35,024 nt of DNA from contig QMWT01000003.1 of the NCBI GenBank assembly GCA_003661775.1, positions 1 through 35,024 on the forward strand, written 5' to 3'. Source of the stretch: Thermoprotei archaeon (lineage in GTDB: Archaea > Thermoproteota > Thermoprotei_A > Sulfolobales > Ignisphaeraceae). The position numbers and the translations under genes are program-made. Below the pieces are notes generated by a model. It was given only the letters and a program-made list of their open reading frames with translations, was not told the origin of the DNA and searched no databases. Shown here one piece after another: positions 18,724-27,973 of the stretch; the stretch's first letter is position 1; the number at the start of each line of letters is the position of its first letter.

Positions 18724-19088
18724 CCCGAATAGCCAGAAAGAAACTGCGTGTAACCCGCTTTTAAGCTATGCCTACATAATGCATAGCAAACATGTCGGGC
18801 AAAATCAAGCCACCTGGATACAATGCTCATACCCCTCGACCCTTGCAAGGTCTTGAATCTCTTTACCTCATAAAGTTTCTTCAAAAGCTCACTATCTACA
18901 CCAACATCTATGTATATGTAGCTTACCTCGCCGAGTATGCTATCGCTAAGAAGTTCTTGCACTAGTTCTCTAGAGGAGCTGTGAAGTACTATCTTATCTA
19001 ACCCTCGACTGCCTCTCACCACTAGGGCCATGCAGGGACAACATTTATCAGGATGAGTAATTATGAGAATCCTAGATTCACGCTTCAT
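18717..19088 (-). CDS. Hypothetical protein (123 aa)
   Basis: ORF overlaps TFS and rpoL ends by a few bases, indicating translational coupling; contains DKCCPCMALVVRG. Confidence 0.7.
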   Translation of the reverse strand: MKRESRILIITHPDKCCPCMALVVRGSRGLDKIVLHSSSRELVQELLSDSILGEVSYIYIDVGVDSELLKKLYEVKRFKTLQGSRGMSIVSRWLDFARHVCYALCRHSLKAGYTQFLSGYSGC

Positions 19089-19380
19089 CCGAGCCTCCTA
19101 ACACCTTCTCTATTTCAGTGCGCAATTTCTCGCTAAGGTTCTTAGCCTTATTTAGAACCTTCATGAGTACCTCCAGGGCATCCACATTCCCATCAGTAAG
19201 TATCACAACTTCAGGGGGTGAAACCAGAGGGTGATCGATTATGTATGCTGCATACTTAACTCCTGGCTCGCGCATTGCTAATTTCGCTATTAAATTAGGC
19301 AACGAATGCTTATCTTCATCATAAATTACGAAACGTATCTCATTCTTTGTATACTTCTTCAGCTCAACCTTTGGAGCCAA
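19078..19380 (-). CDS. rpoL: DNA-directed RNA polymerase subunit L
   Basis: VELKKYTKNEIRFVIYDEDKHSLPNLIAKLAMREPGVKYAAYIIDHPLVSPPEVVILT matches Rpb11/RpoL. Confidence 0.95.
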   Translation of the reverse strand: MAPKVELKKYTKNEIRFVIYDEDKHSLPNLIAKLAMREPGVKYAAYIIDHPLVSPPEVVILTDGNVDALEVLMKVLNKAKNLSEKLRTEIEKVLGGSDEA

Positions 19381-19415
19381 GGTTCCTCCCTGCAGGTTGT
19401 CGTTGAGACAGTCTA

Positions 19416-20039
19416 TTAATGTTCCGCTGAAACATCAAATCCCTGATCCTCGATAAGCCTCCGTGCAGCTTCAGTCCATGGAACAATTAACTCTCCGGAA
19501 TCTCCTAAAAGTCCTAGCTCTTCTAATCTCCTAAGAAGAGATGGCGGTCTCTGTCCAGTAATAGCGCCAACCATAATTAATACCTTCTTTACATTAGCTG
19601 GGACATCTATTCTCTCCAGTCGAGTAAGCGCTTCACTTACCATCTTGGCAACTTCAGCTAATTCCGTAACAGACATATCAGCGTAAATAATATTTCCACG
19701 AAGTTCTGCCTTGATGCCGTTGAGCTTAAGTAGCTCTACGACCACCTCAGGTACTACGGGCCCCTTTACAAGCCTGCTCAGTTCTTCGACAAGAATACCG
19801 CTTCTGGCACTTTCACTACGTCTTCTAATGAGTTTAACTGCTTCACGTATTCTCAAGACCGTTCTAACAACATCAGGCTCAAACCCTACAACCCTGAGGT
19901 AGATCTTGCCGCCTCTTATGAAGCCAAACACGTCTGCCCTCATCGATACCTCCTCGCTGAGTCTATCCATGAGTTCAGAGCATGTCCTCGGATCGCCGCA
20001 GTCGATAACAAATAACCTCTCAGCGTAACCGCGCGTCAT
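19416..20039 (-). CDS. Conserved hypothetical (DUF2067-like)
   Basis: 207-aa ORF in the Csl4/rpoL neighbourhood; family assignment from memory only. Confidence 0.55.
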   Translation of the reverse strand: MTRGYAERLFVIDCGDPRTCSELMDRLSEEVSMRADVFGFIRGGKIYLRVVGFEPDVVRTVLRIREAVKLIRRRSESARSGILVEELSRLVKGPVVPEVVVELLKLNGIKAELRGNIIYADMSVTELAEVAKMVSEALTRLERIDVPANVKKVLIMVGAITGQRPPSLLRRLEELGLLGDSGELIVPWTEAARRLIEDQGFDVSAEH

Positions 20040-20084
20040 CTTCTCTCCTTATTCAATTACTTACTCAAGTTTTTATCTTCTTTA

Positions 20085-20669
20085 TCAACGAGTCCTTTTA
20101 TAATGCCGTGTTATCAGGTAGTCCAGCGAAACTCTTCTATTTTCTTGATTACAGCATTCAGGGCATCTCAACTTATCGTTATCCTTCACAAGTGGTGCGC
20201 CACATTTTGAACAATAGGCTAGGATCACACCTAGCCGTGGCTCTTTAATGCTTAGCAAGAATGGAGGCTTGGAGCTAAGCACCTTAGCTTTTACTAGATC
20301 ACCTACTCTCAGCACTTCAAATATGCTATTTACTCTATGCTCACTTACTTGGGATATATGTAGGAGACCAGTGAACGCAGTTTTGAAGGGCATTGCTAGA
20401 TTTAGCGCCAGAATCTTTACGAAAACGATATCGTCCCTACCACCGCTTACTTGTCCTATTACAACATCACCTACACTGGGTATCGATACCTTTTTGCTTG
20501 GAACTACGTACACCCTTCTTAAGTTCATATCGTAGACGACTCTTCCGACCACAGCTGAGTAGATATTCCCGTCCTCTACATACGTACCCGTTGAGGCCAT
20601 GAATTCTTCCTCGACACAAAGATTATCACGCGGAAGTACCAGCTTCATCTCTTCACTCAACCGGTTCAC
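20085..20669 (-). CDS. csl4: Exosome complex RNA-binding subunit Csl4
   Basis: S1-like GDVVIGQVSGGRDDIVFVKILA...GLLHISQVSE, Zn ribbon CSKCGAPLVKDNDKLRCPEC. Confidence 0.93.
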   Translation of the reverse strand: MNRLSEEMKLVLPRDNLCVEEEFMASTGTYVEDGNIYSAVVGRVVYDMNLRRVYVVPSKKVSIPSVGDVVIGQVSGGRDDIVFVKILALNLAMPFKTAFTGLLHISQVSEHRVNSIFEVLRVGDLVKAKVLSSKPPFLLSIKEPRLGVILAYCSKCGAPLVKDNDKLRCPECCNQENRRVSLDYLITRHYKRTR

Positions 20670-21301
20670 CTACCTGATTTTCTGATAAAGTACAGGTCTA
20701 TAGAGACCCTATATACTCTACGTTTATGGCTTTCAAACAGTTGAGGTATCAAAATGTTTCTGGTATTGAGAATCAAAGCCCTGTACCCCTTCCTCAACGC
20801 AGTATCCATAATAAGCTTCCTCGTCCCGTAATTGGCCATGTGCATAGTGTAAATAGCTTGTGGTGCAAAGGAGTACGCACACTTTAAAAATAGCATATCA
20901 GCTCCTCGTCTATGTATGCCAAAGGGAGGGTTCATGATAACTGTGTCGACACCTCTTAATGAAATATTAGGGATCACGGCTGTAAGACTGTGCAGTCTTT
21001 CGCTTAATCTCAGTCTTCTCGCCCATTCATCGGCGAGCCTTACAGCTTCGGTATCTATATCTATACACAGAACATCTGATGCTCCTAGGAGCAAGCTTCC
21101 TATCGCAAGTACGCCGGTGCCACAACCTAGATCCGCTACCACTTTACCCTCTATATCACCTCTCATGTATGCTTCCCACAGAATTTCGCTGGCTGTATCA
21201 CCGTCAGTCACATACTGTTCAAGTTCACGAACAGCTCTAGGAAAACTTGGAGCTCTACTCAATAACAGCGCAAGCTCGCGCCTGCTCTTAATACCTACCA
21301 A
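20666..21301 (-). CDS. METTL5-like/COG2263 rRNA adenine methyltransferase
   Basis: EQYVTDGDTASEILWEAYMRGDIEGKVVADLGCGTGVLAIG and NPPFG motif. Confidence 0.9.
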   Translation of the reverse strand: MVGIKSRRELALLLSRAPSFPRAVRELEQYVTDGDTASEILWEAYMRGDIEGKVVADLGCGTGVLAIGSLLLGASDVLCIDIDTEAVRLADEWARRLRLSERLHSLTAVIPNISLRGVDTVIMNPPFGIHRRGADMLFLKCAYSFAPQAIYTMHMANYGTRKLIMDTALRKGYRALILNTRNILIPQLFESHKRRVYRVSIDLYFIRKSGR

Positions 21302-22305
21302 GGATACACATACCTCTCTTCACCAGTAAGAACCATGTAAGCCTCTCCGGGAGTTAATACAGGCTTCCTAAATTCGTAAAGGTCGTCTATAGGTATGCGT
21401 GGACATGATGCCACAACAAACACATCTACATCTTCGGAATCTAAGTTCTCGAGCACATGCTGGTCTAAGTACAATGCTATAGTTTTTATACACGTACCAC
21501 CACGTTGCCTAATTAATTGACATATCTTATCGACAATACTTGGTCTATGCTGTCCATATACGCCATCTATCACTACCCAAGTCTTTGCCTCACGACTATA
21601 CGCAATCTTCCAGTACCTAATCCTCAAGATCTTCTTAACATCTTCTTGTACATCTCTAATAGCACCAGTATAGGGGTCAACCATTACAATTGTAGAAGCT
21701 CTGTCTAGGTTTCTTAACGCTACCCCTATTGCATGAAATCTCCCACCTGCTACCACAAGGGTAATATCTATATCCTTAGGTATCTTAGGAACAAGACAGC
21801 CCGTTACGATGCCCCCGTACTCCGCTCTAAATCCCTTGGTGTTTAGAAATTCGACTAGCCATCGAGAAAGCTCTGCATGCTGAGATGTAGTTAACACTAA
21901 CACGCTCTGCACATTCTTAGTTCTGATATAGTCTACAATTCTCTCAAACCTAAGATTGTGGACCCCCGTGTATTCAGCAGGTATAAACAAGACTGGTATT
22001 GCAGGAGTATAGTTTGGATACTCTACATGCCCTATGTGGACCAATAAATCCGAGCCAGAAATTCTAGAACCTAGCTCGTCCAATAGACAAGAACCGTGTG
22101 AGGGATTCAATGAAAAGAGAATCTCTACACTCTCTACGCATCTGCTAAGCTCTTTGTACAGGAAGGGAATACATCTTAAAAAACCTTCAGGAAGCTGTAT
22201 TAGAATCTTTCTGCACTGCCTTCTCTTAACCACTTCACATATATAGTCAGTTCGGAACTCATAATTTTTGCAAAACTCTGCAACTCCTTTATCTGTACGA
22301 ACCAT
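21295..22305 (-). CDS. dph2: Diphthamide biosynthesis protein Dph2 (probable start MVRTDKG at 22305)
   Basis: ILIQLPEGFLRCIPFL, GSCLLDELG, LVHIGHVEYPN, VVASCPRIPIDD. Confidence 0.9.
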   Translation of the reverse strand: MVRTDKGVAEFCKNYEFRTDYICEVVKRRQCRKILIQLPEGFLRCIPFLYKELSRCVESVEILFSLNPSHGSCLLDELGSRISGSDLLVHIGHVEYPNYTPAIPVLFIPAEYTGVHNLRFERIVDYIRTKNVQSVLVLTTSQHAELSRWLVEFLNTKGFRAEYGGIVTGCLVPKIPKDIDITLVVAGGRFHAIGVALRNLDRASTIVMVDPYTGAIRDVQEDVKKILRIRYWKIAYSREAKTWVVIDGVYGQHRPSIVDKICQLIRQRGGTCIKTIALYLDQHVLENLDSEDVDVFVVASCPRIPIDDLYEFRKPVLTPGEAYMVLTGEERYVYPW

Positions 22306-22309
22306 ATCA

Positions 22310-22825
22310 TCAACTTGCCTTGGCAAGCTTCTTAATGACAATCCTAGTTTTTACAGGAAGTTTTGATGCTGCTCTGCGTAGAGCCTCTTTAGCATGTTCT
22401 ATGTTGTTAGACTTGACGCGTACTTCTATGATCTCTGTACCCATATCTACACGTGCTGCTGTCCCTACGGGCTTACCAAAAGCTAGGCGCATACCCTCCT
22501 GTAGTCGGTCTGCACCGGCAAATGCCATCATCTTATGCTCGCGTATCACATGGTGCGGATATGTTCTTATTATGAGCATGAAGTTCTGGTCGCCAATGGT
22601 TGTGCTAAGATATTTAGATGCCATGAGTCGCGCAGCTTCGAGCGCATTGTGCCTTACAGCAGCTTTCTCTAATGCCATTAAAACTACAACGGTATCTGCG
22701 TCTATGTGTGGATTACCCATAACGTACTTAACTATCTTTGGAGGTGGCACGCCGTGTATGTATTCCTTCCTTGTGTATGGGGGCTTCTCTTGATGTGTAT
22801 AGCATCTGGCAGGCCTTAGAGGCAT
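22310..22825 (-). CDS. 50S ribosomal protein L10e (uL16)
   Basis: [39 protein letters not shown]..., [40 protein letters not shown]. Confidence 0.97.
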   Translation of the reverse strand: MPLRPARCYTHQEKPPYTRKEYIHGVPPPKIVKYVMGNPHIDADTVVVLMALEKAAVRHNALEAARLMASKYLSTTIGDQNFMLIIRTYPHHVIREHKMMAFAGADRLQEGMRLAFGKPVGTAARVDMGTEIIEVRVKSNNIEHAKEALRRAASKLPVKTRIVIKKLAKAS

Positions 22826-22884
22826 AACGTATACCCCAGCGACTCTGAATTCATTACCGTACTTTAAAGCTTTGCTCGCTGCTC

Positions 22885-23625
22885 CTACAAGTCACTTTCC
22901 TTAACCAAATGCCGGAATTCTCGAAGAGCTACGGCAGCTCTTCTAAAGAATAGTGTTAGGACCCCGACCTCAGCCTTGGAGAGCGGATAACAGTTCACAA
23001 GTCTGCGTAACACTAACTTCATCTGTTCCTTCTGTCTATCATCAGAACCTGCATACTCCGATGCGCTTACTATATACTTTTCGAGTATACCGAGCTCAGC
23101 TTCACTAGCTCTAGATACTTTGAGCATAGAACTTGATCGATACGCAGTATGCTTATAGAACACATATAATGCTATAGCTACAGCGTGGCTTAGGTTCAGC
23201 GTGGGGTACTCGGGGTTAGCGGGTATGTGAACGGTGTAAGTACACGTGGACAGTTCTTCACGTGTTAAACCGACACTCTCCCTCCCAAACACCAGCGCCA
23301 CTTTCTCTCTATTCTTAACAATATCAACAAATTCCTCTATGGACAGTGCATGCCTGAGCACATCACCACCGCTACTCACTAAGGCTGTAGTACACCCAGA
23401 AACCTCGACACCACGCAGTGCTTCACTCAAGCTCCCTACAACGATCACACGCTTACGATCGATAAACTCTGCTCCACGGGCAGCGAACCTTCTAACTTCT
23501 TCGGAGAAAGGATCGATGCGCGGATTAACTAGGTAAAGTTCTCTAACGGCGAAGTTACGACATAGCCTCAGTATAAAGCCTAGGTTTATCTCGCCTTCAG
23601 GCTCAACTAGCACAACTCTAAGCAA
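22885..23625 (-). CDS. SpoU/TrmJ-like RNA 2'-O-methyltransferase
   Basis: [65 protein letters not shown] (SPOUT motifs). Confidence 0.93.
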   Translation of the reverse strand: MLRVVLVEPEGEINLGFILRLCRNFAVRELYLVNPRIDPFSEEVRRFAARGAEFIDRKRVIVVGSLSEALRGVEVSGCTTALVSSGGDVLRHALSIEEFVDIVKNREKVALVFGRESVGLTREELSTCTYTVHIPANPEYPTLNLSHAVAIALYVFYKHTAYRSSSMLKVSRASEAELGILEKYIVSASEYAGSDDRQKEQMKLVLRRLVNCYPLSKAEVGVLTLFFRRAAVALREFRHLVKESDL

Positions 23626-24238
23626 CTTTACTCGCCTCGTAAACGTATAGTTCCTCGAAAAAGAACTTCTGCACTGATCTCATAACTACATCGTATCCCA
23701 TGTTTCTTAACTCAGTGATAGCTCTACTCACGTTTCCGAGGGAACTCAGCAGGAATACGTATTTCCCTCCGTAGTCCAAAACATTATAGACATCTCTTGA
23801 AATCCTAAGAAATACTTCTATTCCTTCGTAACCTCCGCTCCAAGCTATTCCTGCCCAACCAGCATCTCGAACTGGAAGATAAGGAGGATTAAACAATACA
23901 ACTTCGAATAACTCTTCCCGCCTTAAGCTAGCCACACCATCTCCTTGAACTACATGCCATAAACACTTGTGTTTACCAACACTATTCTTCATGTTGATAG
24001 AAGTTGATGCAACCGCATCGGGTGACAGATCAATAGCTATAACCTCTTTACATAGGAAACAGAGCTCTAATGTCAGTATACCGGAACCGCAACCTATATC
24101 TGCGCACATCCTAGGTTTATCCTTCGATGCCGGAAGACTTAAGTTGTGGACTACTTCGAGAATCGCGTAGCTATCCTCTGCAGGCTCGTACGTATCTCCT
24201 ACAATAATTAATTCAGTACCGTGGTAGTAGTCGGGCAC
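23618..24238 (-). CDS. HemK/PrmC-related N5-glutamine methyltransferase (GTG 24238 probable)
   Basis: VYEPAEDS-like DTYEPAEDSYAILEVV, CADIGCGSGILTLEL, FNPPYLPV. The ORF-track start at 24346 would overlap ksgA by 91 bp. Confidence 0.92.
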   Translation of the reverse strand: MPDYYHGTELIIVGDTYEPAEDSYAILEVVHNLSLPASKDKPRMCADIGCGSGILTLELCFLCKEVIAIDLSPDAVASTSINMKNSVGKHKCLWHVVQGDGVASLRREELFEVVLFNPPYLPVRDAGWAGIAWSGGYEGIEVFLRISRDVYNVLDYGGKYVFLLSSLGNVSRAITELRNMGYDVVMRSVQKFFFEELYVYEASKVA

Positions 24239-24255
24239 TCTGCTAACATTTTTTG

Positions 24256-25068
24256 TCAAAGGCACGTACGAACGATCAAGAGCAAGTCGTTTAGACCGAG
24301 CTCGTACACTCTTTTCTCCAGTATTTCTACCGGTATCCCGTTGCAATTACCTACACACCTAGCTAGTACCTTTCTAACCTTTTTCCTCCTAGAGGTGAAA
24401 AGACATTTAGTGATATTCTCTAACATCGCAGCTGTTCTGTCGAACTCCCTTACTCTCTCCATAAACACGAGCGCCGAGGAAACCTCTGGTACTGGGTAAA
24501 AAGATGCAGGTGGAAATGTCTTTACGAGCTTCTTTTTGAATAAGTAGTCTGTTATTATTGTGAGCCTACCATAATTCTTTGTTCCTGGTCTTGCAACTAG
24601 ACGATGCGCCACCTCAAGCTGAACAGTTATGCATGCTCGCGGACTACTACTCTTAGAGATGGCTATTATGAGGTCTGACGTAATGCAGTAAGGCACGTTG
24701 CCTACTACGCTGCTTTGCACATGTTTCAAGAACTTCCTAGCATCAGCCACAACTATGTGCACCCTGCTATCATTACTAAGTACTCTGTGTGCGAAGCGCG
24801 CTAACCTCTCGTCCATTTCAATACCAAGAACCTCGACACCTTTTAACAGCAAGGCTCTGGTGAGAGCACCTAGCCCTGACCCTATTTCAACTACGAATTC
24901 GCCCTCTTTACAACATACATCAGCTATTGTCTTTAACATATTTGGATCCACAGAAAACGATTGACCGAGTTTTTTGCTAGGTCTTACTCCAAGATACTCT
25001 AGAGCTCTCTTTGTCCAGAGAACAAGCTCTTTCTTTGAATTGATGGGTGGACTACCAAGGCTTGTCAT
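24256..25068 (-). CDS. ksgA: 16S rRNA dimethyladenosine transferase KsgA/Dim1
   Basis: KKLGQSFSVDPNMLKTIADVC, VVEIGSGLGALTRALL, VVGNVPYCITSDLI. Confidence 0.95.
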   Translation of the reverse strand: MTSLGSPPINSKKELVLWTKRALEYLGVRPSKKLGQSFSVDPNMLKTIADVCCKEGEFVVEIGSGLGALTRALLLKGVEVLGIEMDERLARFAHRVLSNDSRVHIVVADARKFLKHVQSSVVGNVPYCITSDLIIAISKSSSPRACITVQLEVAHRLVARPGTKNYGRLTIITDYLFKKKLVKTFPPASFYPVPEVSSALVFMERVREFDRTAAMLENITKCLFTSRRKKVRKVLARCVGNCNGIPVEILEKRVYELGLNDLLLIVRTCL

Positions 25069-25756
25069 AGTTCGTTAACTTATACAGGTAGTCAAGATAA
25101 TTTAGTTTTACGAACCCCGGACTATCAGGATAAGGTTCAACGAAAATATAGTATTTCTCTTGACCCTGCAGTTCAAGTATTATCCTATCGACAATAAGTT
25201 TCACCGGGTCATTAATTCTAGTTCTCGCCTGAATTTCCTCAAAAGACTCAAATGATTTCTTTTTACGTTCTTCCAATATTATCTTCAATGTCTTCTTACC
25301 AATTCCAGGAAGAAGCTCAAGACTATGAAGCCTTATGTTTATGGGTTTCGCGACGTTGAAAAACTCAACAAACACCTTCTCTTTCTCAATAACTATGTCT
25401 CTCAAAAACTTCGCTAAATTGGTCTTGGCTACAGACGATAGTTCATTATAGCTTAACCTATCCGCTACCGGATGCCCCGGCAGTTCTGGCTGAGGAGCTA
25501 TAGGAACCCTCTCACCTATGTTCAGAGGCATATTCTTGAGTGGAAGTATCTCCACGAGTGCGAAGAATTTCGTACCTAATGCCTGCGCCACCGGACGTGA
25601 ACGATGTTGAACATGGCGGTCGTACGGGTTGCCGAAGGGCATATAATCTAAAACTATTGCAAACTCGTCCCTTACACGAACATGCCTATGCCTTCGGCTC
25701 TGCCCTCTGGGCCTCACTAGCATGCAACCCCTATCTCCTAATTTAGAAACCCCCAC
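25052..25756 (-). CDS. DUF655 protein (HhH-like)
   Basis: EFAIVLDYMPFGNPYDRH, LELLPGIGKKTLKIILEERKKKSFESFEEI; conserved rpoF/ksgA context. Confidence 0.88.
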   Translation of the reverse strand: MGVSKLGDRGCMLVRPRGQSRRHRHVRVRDEFAIVLDYMPFGNPYDRHVQHRSRPVAQALGTKFFALVEILPLKNMPLNIGERVPIAPQPELPGHPVADRLSYNELSSVAKTNLAKFLRDIVIEKEKVFVEFFNVAKPINIRLHSLELLPGIGKKTLKIILEERKKKSFESFEEIQARTRINDPVKLIVDRIILELQGQEKYYIFVEPYPDSPGFVKLNYLDYLYKLTNYDKPW

Positions 25757-25795
25757 GGAATTGTAGATTACTGTTTTTTAATAAATACATATGGG

Positions 25796-26140
25796 CTACT
25801 TTTCGAGCGGACAGTATTTATCGAGTAATTCCAACACTTTGTTAAGAACCTCCTCCTCAGGTATTTCTGATTCAAACACTAACAATGGTCTGAGCTCGTC
25901 TACAATCCTAGGTCTAATATTTATGATCATTGCAGCTGTTATTCTCTTAAACCCCATATTGACGAGTTCATCCATTATTTTCTCTGCAGAGTCTTCAGGA
26001 CAGTGGGAAAGCTCTTTAGCATACTCATATACTACTTGTATAAGTTCAGAGACCTTGTCTCCCTTCTTTATCTCTGCCTCCAACAACTTCTTTACTTGCG
26101 GTATGGAGAGCTCTACATAGTTTAAGATCTCGTAAGGCAA
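25796..26140 (-). CDS. rpoF: DNA-directed RNA polymerase subunit F (Rpb4-like)
   Basis: 114 aa ELSIPQVKKLLE...ELVNMGFKRITAAMIINIRPRIVDELRPLL between DUF655 and L21e. Confidence 0.9.
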   Translation of the reverse strand: MPYEILNYVELSIPQVKKLLEAEIKKGDKVSELIQVVYEYAKELSHCPEDSAEKIMDELVNMGFKRITAAMIINIRPRIVDELRPLLVFESEIPEEEVLNKVLELLDKYCPLEK

Positions 26141-26152
26141 CTCGTTGCTCCC

Positions 26153-26572
26153 TTAACCGGTGGTTTGGATTTTCTTAATCTCGTTGAGAACCTTCATCAT
26201 AATCTTGCGACTCTCCTTGGATCTCTCTATGAGTTCTAGGTACTTCTTAGTCATGTTTGCTATCCTTTCCTCGAGAGGAAACGCCGGTCTCATATGCTCG
26301 GGCAGCAAGAAGAGCGTCTTGATCTTCCTCCCTAACTTCACATGCACTATGTAGGCTCTGCCTCTCCTACCAACAACTACACCTACCTTTCCGTGATACC
26401 TCCGATGAGGCATAGCTTTATGCACAGCAGGATCCGTAACTATATAAACTCTATCGCCTTCCTTGTACTCAATCATAATTCTACTCAGAGGTGGAACCGC
26501 TCCTCGCTCACGTACGTGCTTTCTTAATAGCTTCCTTGTACGATGTCTAAACCCGTGTGGTGGCTTTACCAA
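26153..26572 (-). CDS. 50S ribosomal protein L21e with C-terminal extension
   Basis: HGFRHRTRKLLRKHVRERGAVPPLSRIMIEYKEGDRVYIVTDPAVHKAMPHRRYHGKVGVVVGRRGRAYIV, then FPLEERIANMTKKYLELIERSKESRKIMMKVLNEIKKIQTTG. Confidence 0.94.
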   Translation of the reverse strand: MVKPPHGFRHRTRKLLRKHVRERGAVPPLSRIMIEYKEGDRVYIVTDPAVHKAMPHRRYHGKVGVVVGRRGRAYIVHVKLGRKIKTLFLLPEHMRPAFPLEERIANMTKKYLELIERSKESRKIMMKVLNEIKKIQTTG

Positions 26573-26633
26573 GGTTTACACCTTACAGCACACATCTGCT
26601 ATGCAGCACACTCTTAAGCTTTTTAAGACTAGT

Positions 26634-27944
26634 CTATATCTGTTTATGAACGTAGAGTACATCAAGTTCAGCACAATAGCTCGGAGAGCCTAGCACTTCA
26701 GCAAAGCTAGGTGCAGTTCTTCCTCCATCACCATCGACAAGCTCCTTTACATACAATCCACCTTCGCATCTTATCAACGCCACAAATACGTGCTCAGAAA
26801 GCTTTCTAGTTTTAACTTCGAAAACCTTTCTTATTCTCACAACGTCCTTCTTTCTTCTGAGAATTCTTCTTGGCGTTCGCTGCACGATTTCTCTATTATG
26901 AAAGAACTTCTCTAATCTTTCCATGTCGTCCATCTCTATCCTTTTACTGACAACCACAAGTGCACGATAGATCTTGTAACTAGTTCTCCCTGACTCCTTA
27001 ATTCTTCTCACTATCTCCCTCCTAACATATGTATACACTTTGAACCTTAGCCATTTAGTGTACTCGTTAAGTACATGCTCTACCAATTTTAGATCTACGT
27101 CTCTACGTCTAGGCTGCCTAATCTCTATTACAAGAGATCTTCCTGTTCCAAGCATACGTACATCCACGTCTTCTCTTCCCGCGGCATGGATAACGATATC
27201 CGAACCGTTGTATACCGAAGCTAGTTTAGAGCATGCGTCATAAACAGAAAGAGGATACTTCCTACCTCCCTCCTTTGTTACCCACGGCATCTGTGAAATT
27301 CCCCTACCAAGTTTTATGTAATCTGCTAGGATAAGGATAGAAGGTCTCTCAACAGTAATCCCTTTGTCAACGTCTATTATGAATATTGCTTCCGGTTCTT
27401 CAAAGTCGGGTTGTGCCCCCGTCACATCACGAACGTGCTTACCTATGACTCTCTTCAGCTCACTCTTCACAGACTCCCACGTATCGATTCCGAATTCTTC
27501 TGCTATTTCACGTTCTCTTTTTGAGATCTCTTTTAACGATTTTACGCCGATCAAGAATCTACGTACTTTCTCCCTTAGAACTAGTTCGGCAACTTCCTTG
27601 CTGTACCTATGTATAAGTTCCTCAAGGTTACCTCCGCAGATATGACACTTATTGTAGCTAACATCTTTAATACCAAGGGCACTGCATAAGGGCTCATATT
27701 CAGGGCCCATGTTTCCACATATACTGCTCATGTCGTCTATAGAGAGTTCGCCTTTCCTCATCAAATCGTGTAGATGCATCAAGGCAACTATCTTCAGAGA
27801 TCGTCCTCGCTCACTGTTGTCTAGTCCTCTTCCAAGTTCCGCAAATAAACGACCTAAACAACGATCACAGAGAGGATACCTGCTTAGAATCTTGATAGTT
27901 TTGTGTAGAATCGTGTTCAACGCTCCGCACCTACGATCGTTCAA
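26634..27944 (-). CDS. pus10: tRNA pseudouridine synthase Pus10
   Basis: CDRCLGRLFAELGRGLDNSERG, CHICGGNLE, AAGREDVDVRMLGTGRSLVIEIRQPRRR, GGLYVKELVDGDGGRTAPSFAEVLG. Confidence 0.93.
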   Translation of the reverse strand: MNDRRCGALNTILHKTIKILSRYPLCDRCLGRLFAELGRGLDNSERGRSLKIVALMHLHDLMRKGELSIDDMSSICGNMGPEYEPLCSALGIKDVSYNKCHICGGNLEELIHRYSKEVAELVLREKVRRFLIGVKSLKEISKREREIAEEFGIDTWESVKSELKRVIGKHVRDVTGAQPDFEEPEAIFIIDVDKGITVERPSILILADYIKLGRGISQMPWVTKEGGRKYPLSVYDACSKLASVYNGSDIVIHAAGREDVDVRMLGTGRSLVIEIRQPRRRDVDLKLVEHVLNEYTKWLRFKVYTYVRREIVRRIKESGRTSYKIYRALVVVSKRIEMDDMERLEKFFHNREIVQRTPRRILRRKKDVVRIRKVFEVKTRKLSEHVFVALIRCEGGLYVKELVDGDGGRTAPSFAEVLGSPSYCAELDVLYVHKQI

Positions 27945-27973
27945 TATTTCTTGAAGGTACTGTTTCGGAAACG

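Noticed and set aside
20248-20602. Plus-strand ORFs opposite csl4 (and many similar 60-130 aa ORFs opposite confident genes)
   Set aside because: Antisense shadow ORFs with low-complexity Ser/Leu-rich translations and no family motifs.
24239-24346. Long N-terminus of the HemK-like ORF
   Set aside because: Overlaps ksgA almost entirely outside the conserved domain; GTG 24238 gives a compact gene just after the ksgA stop.
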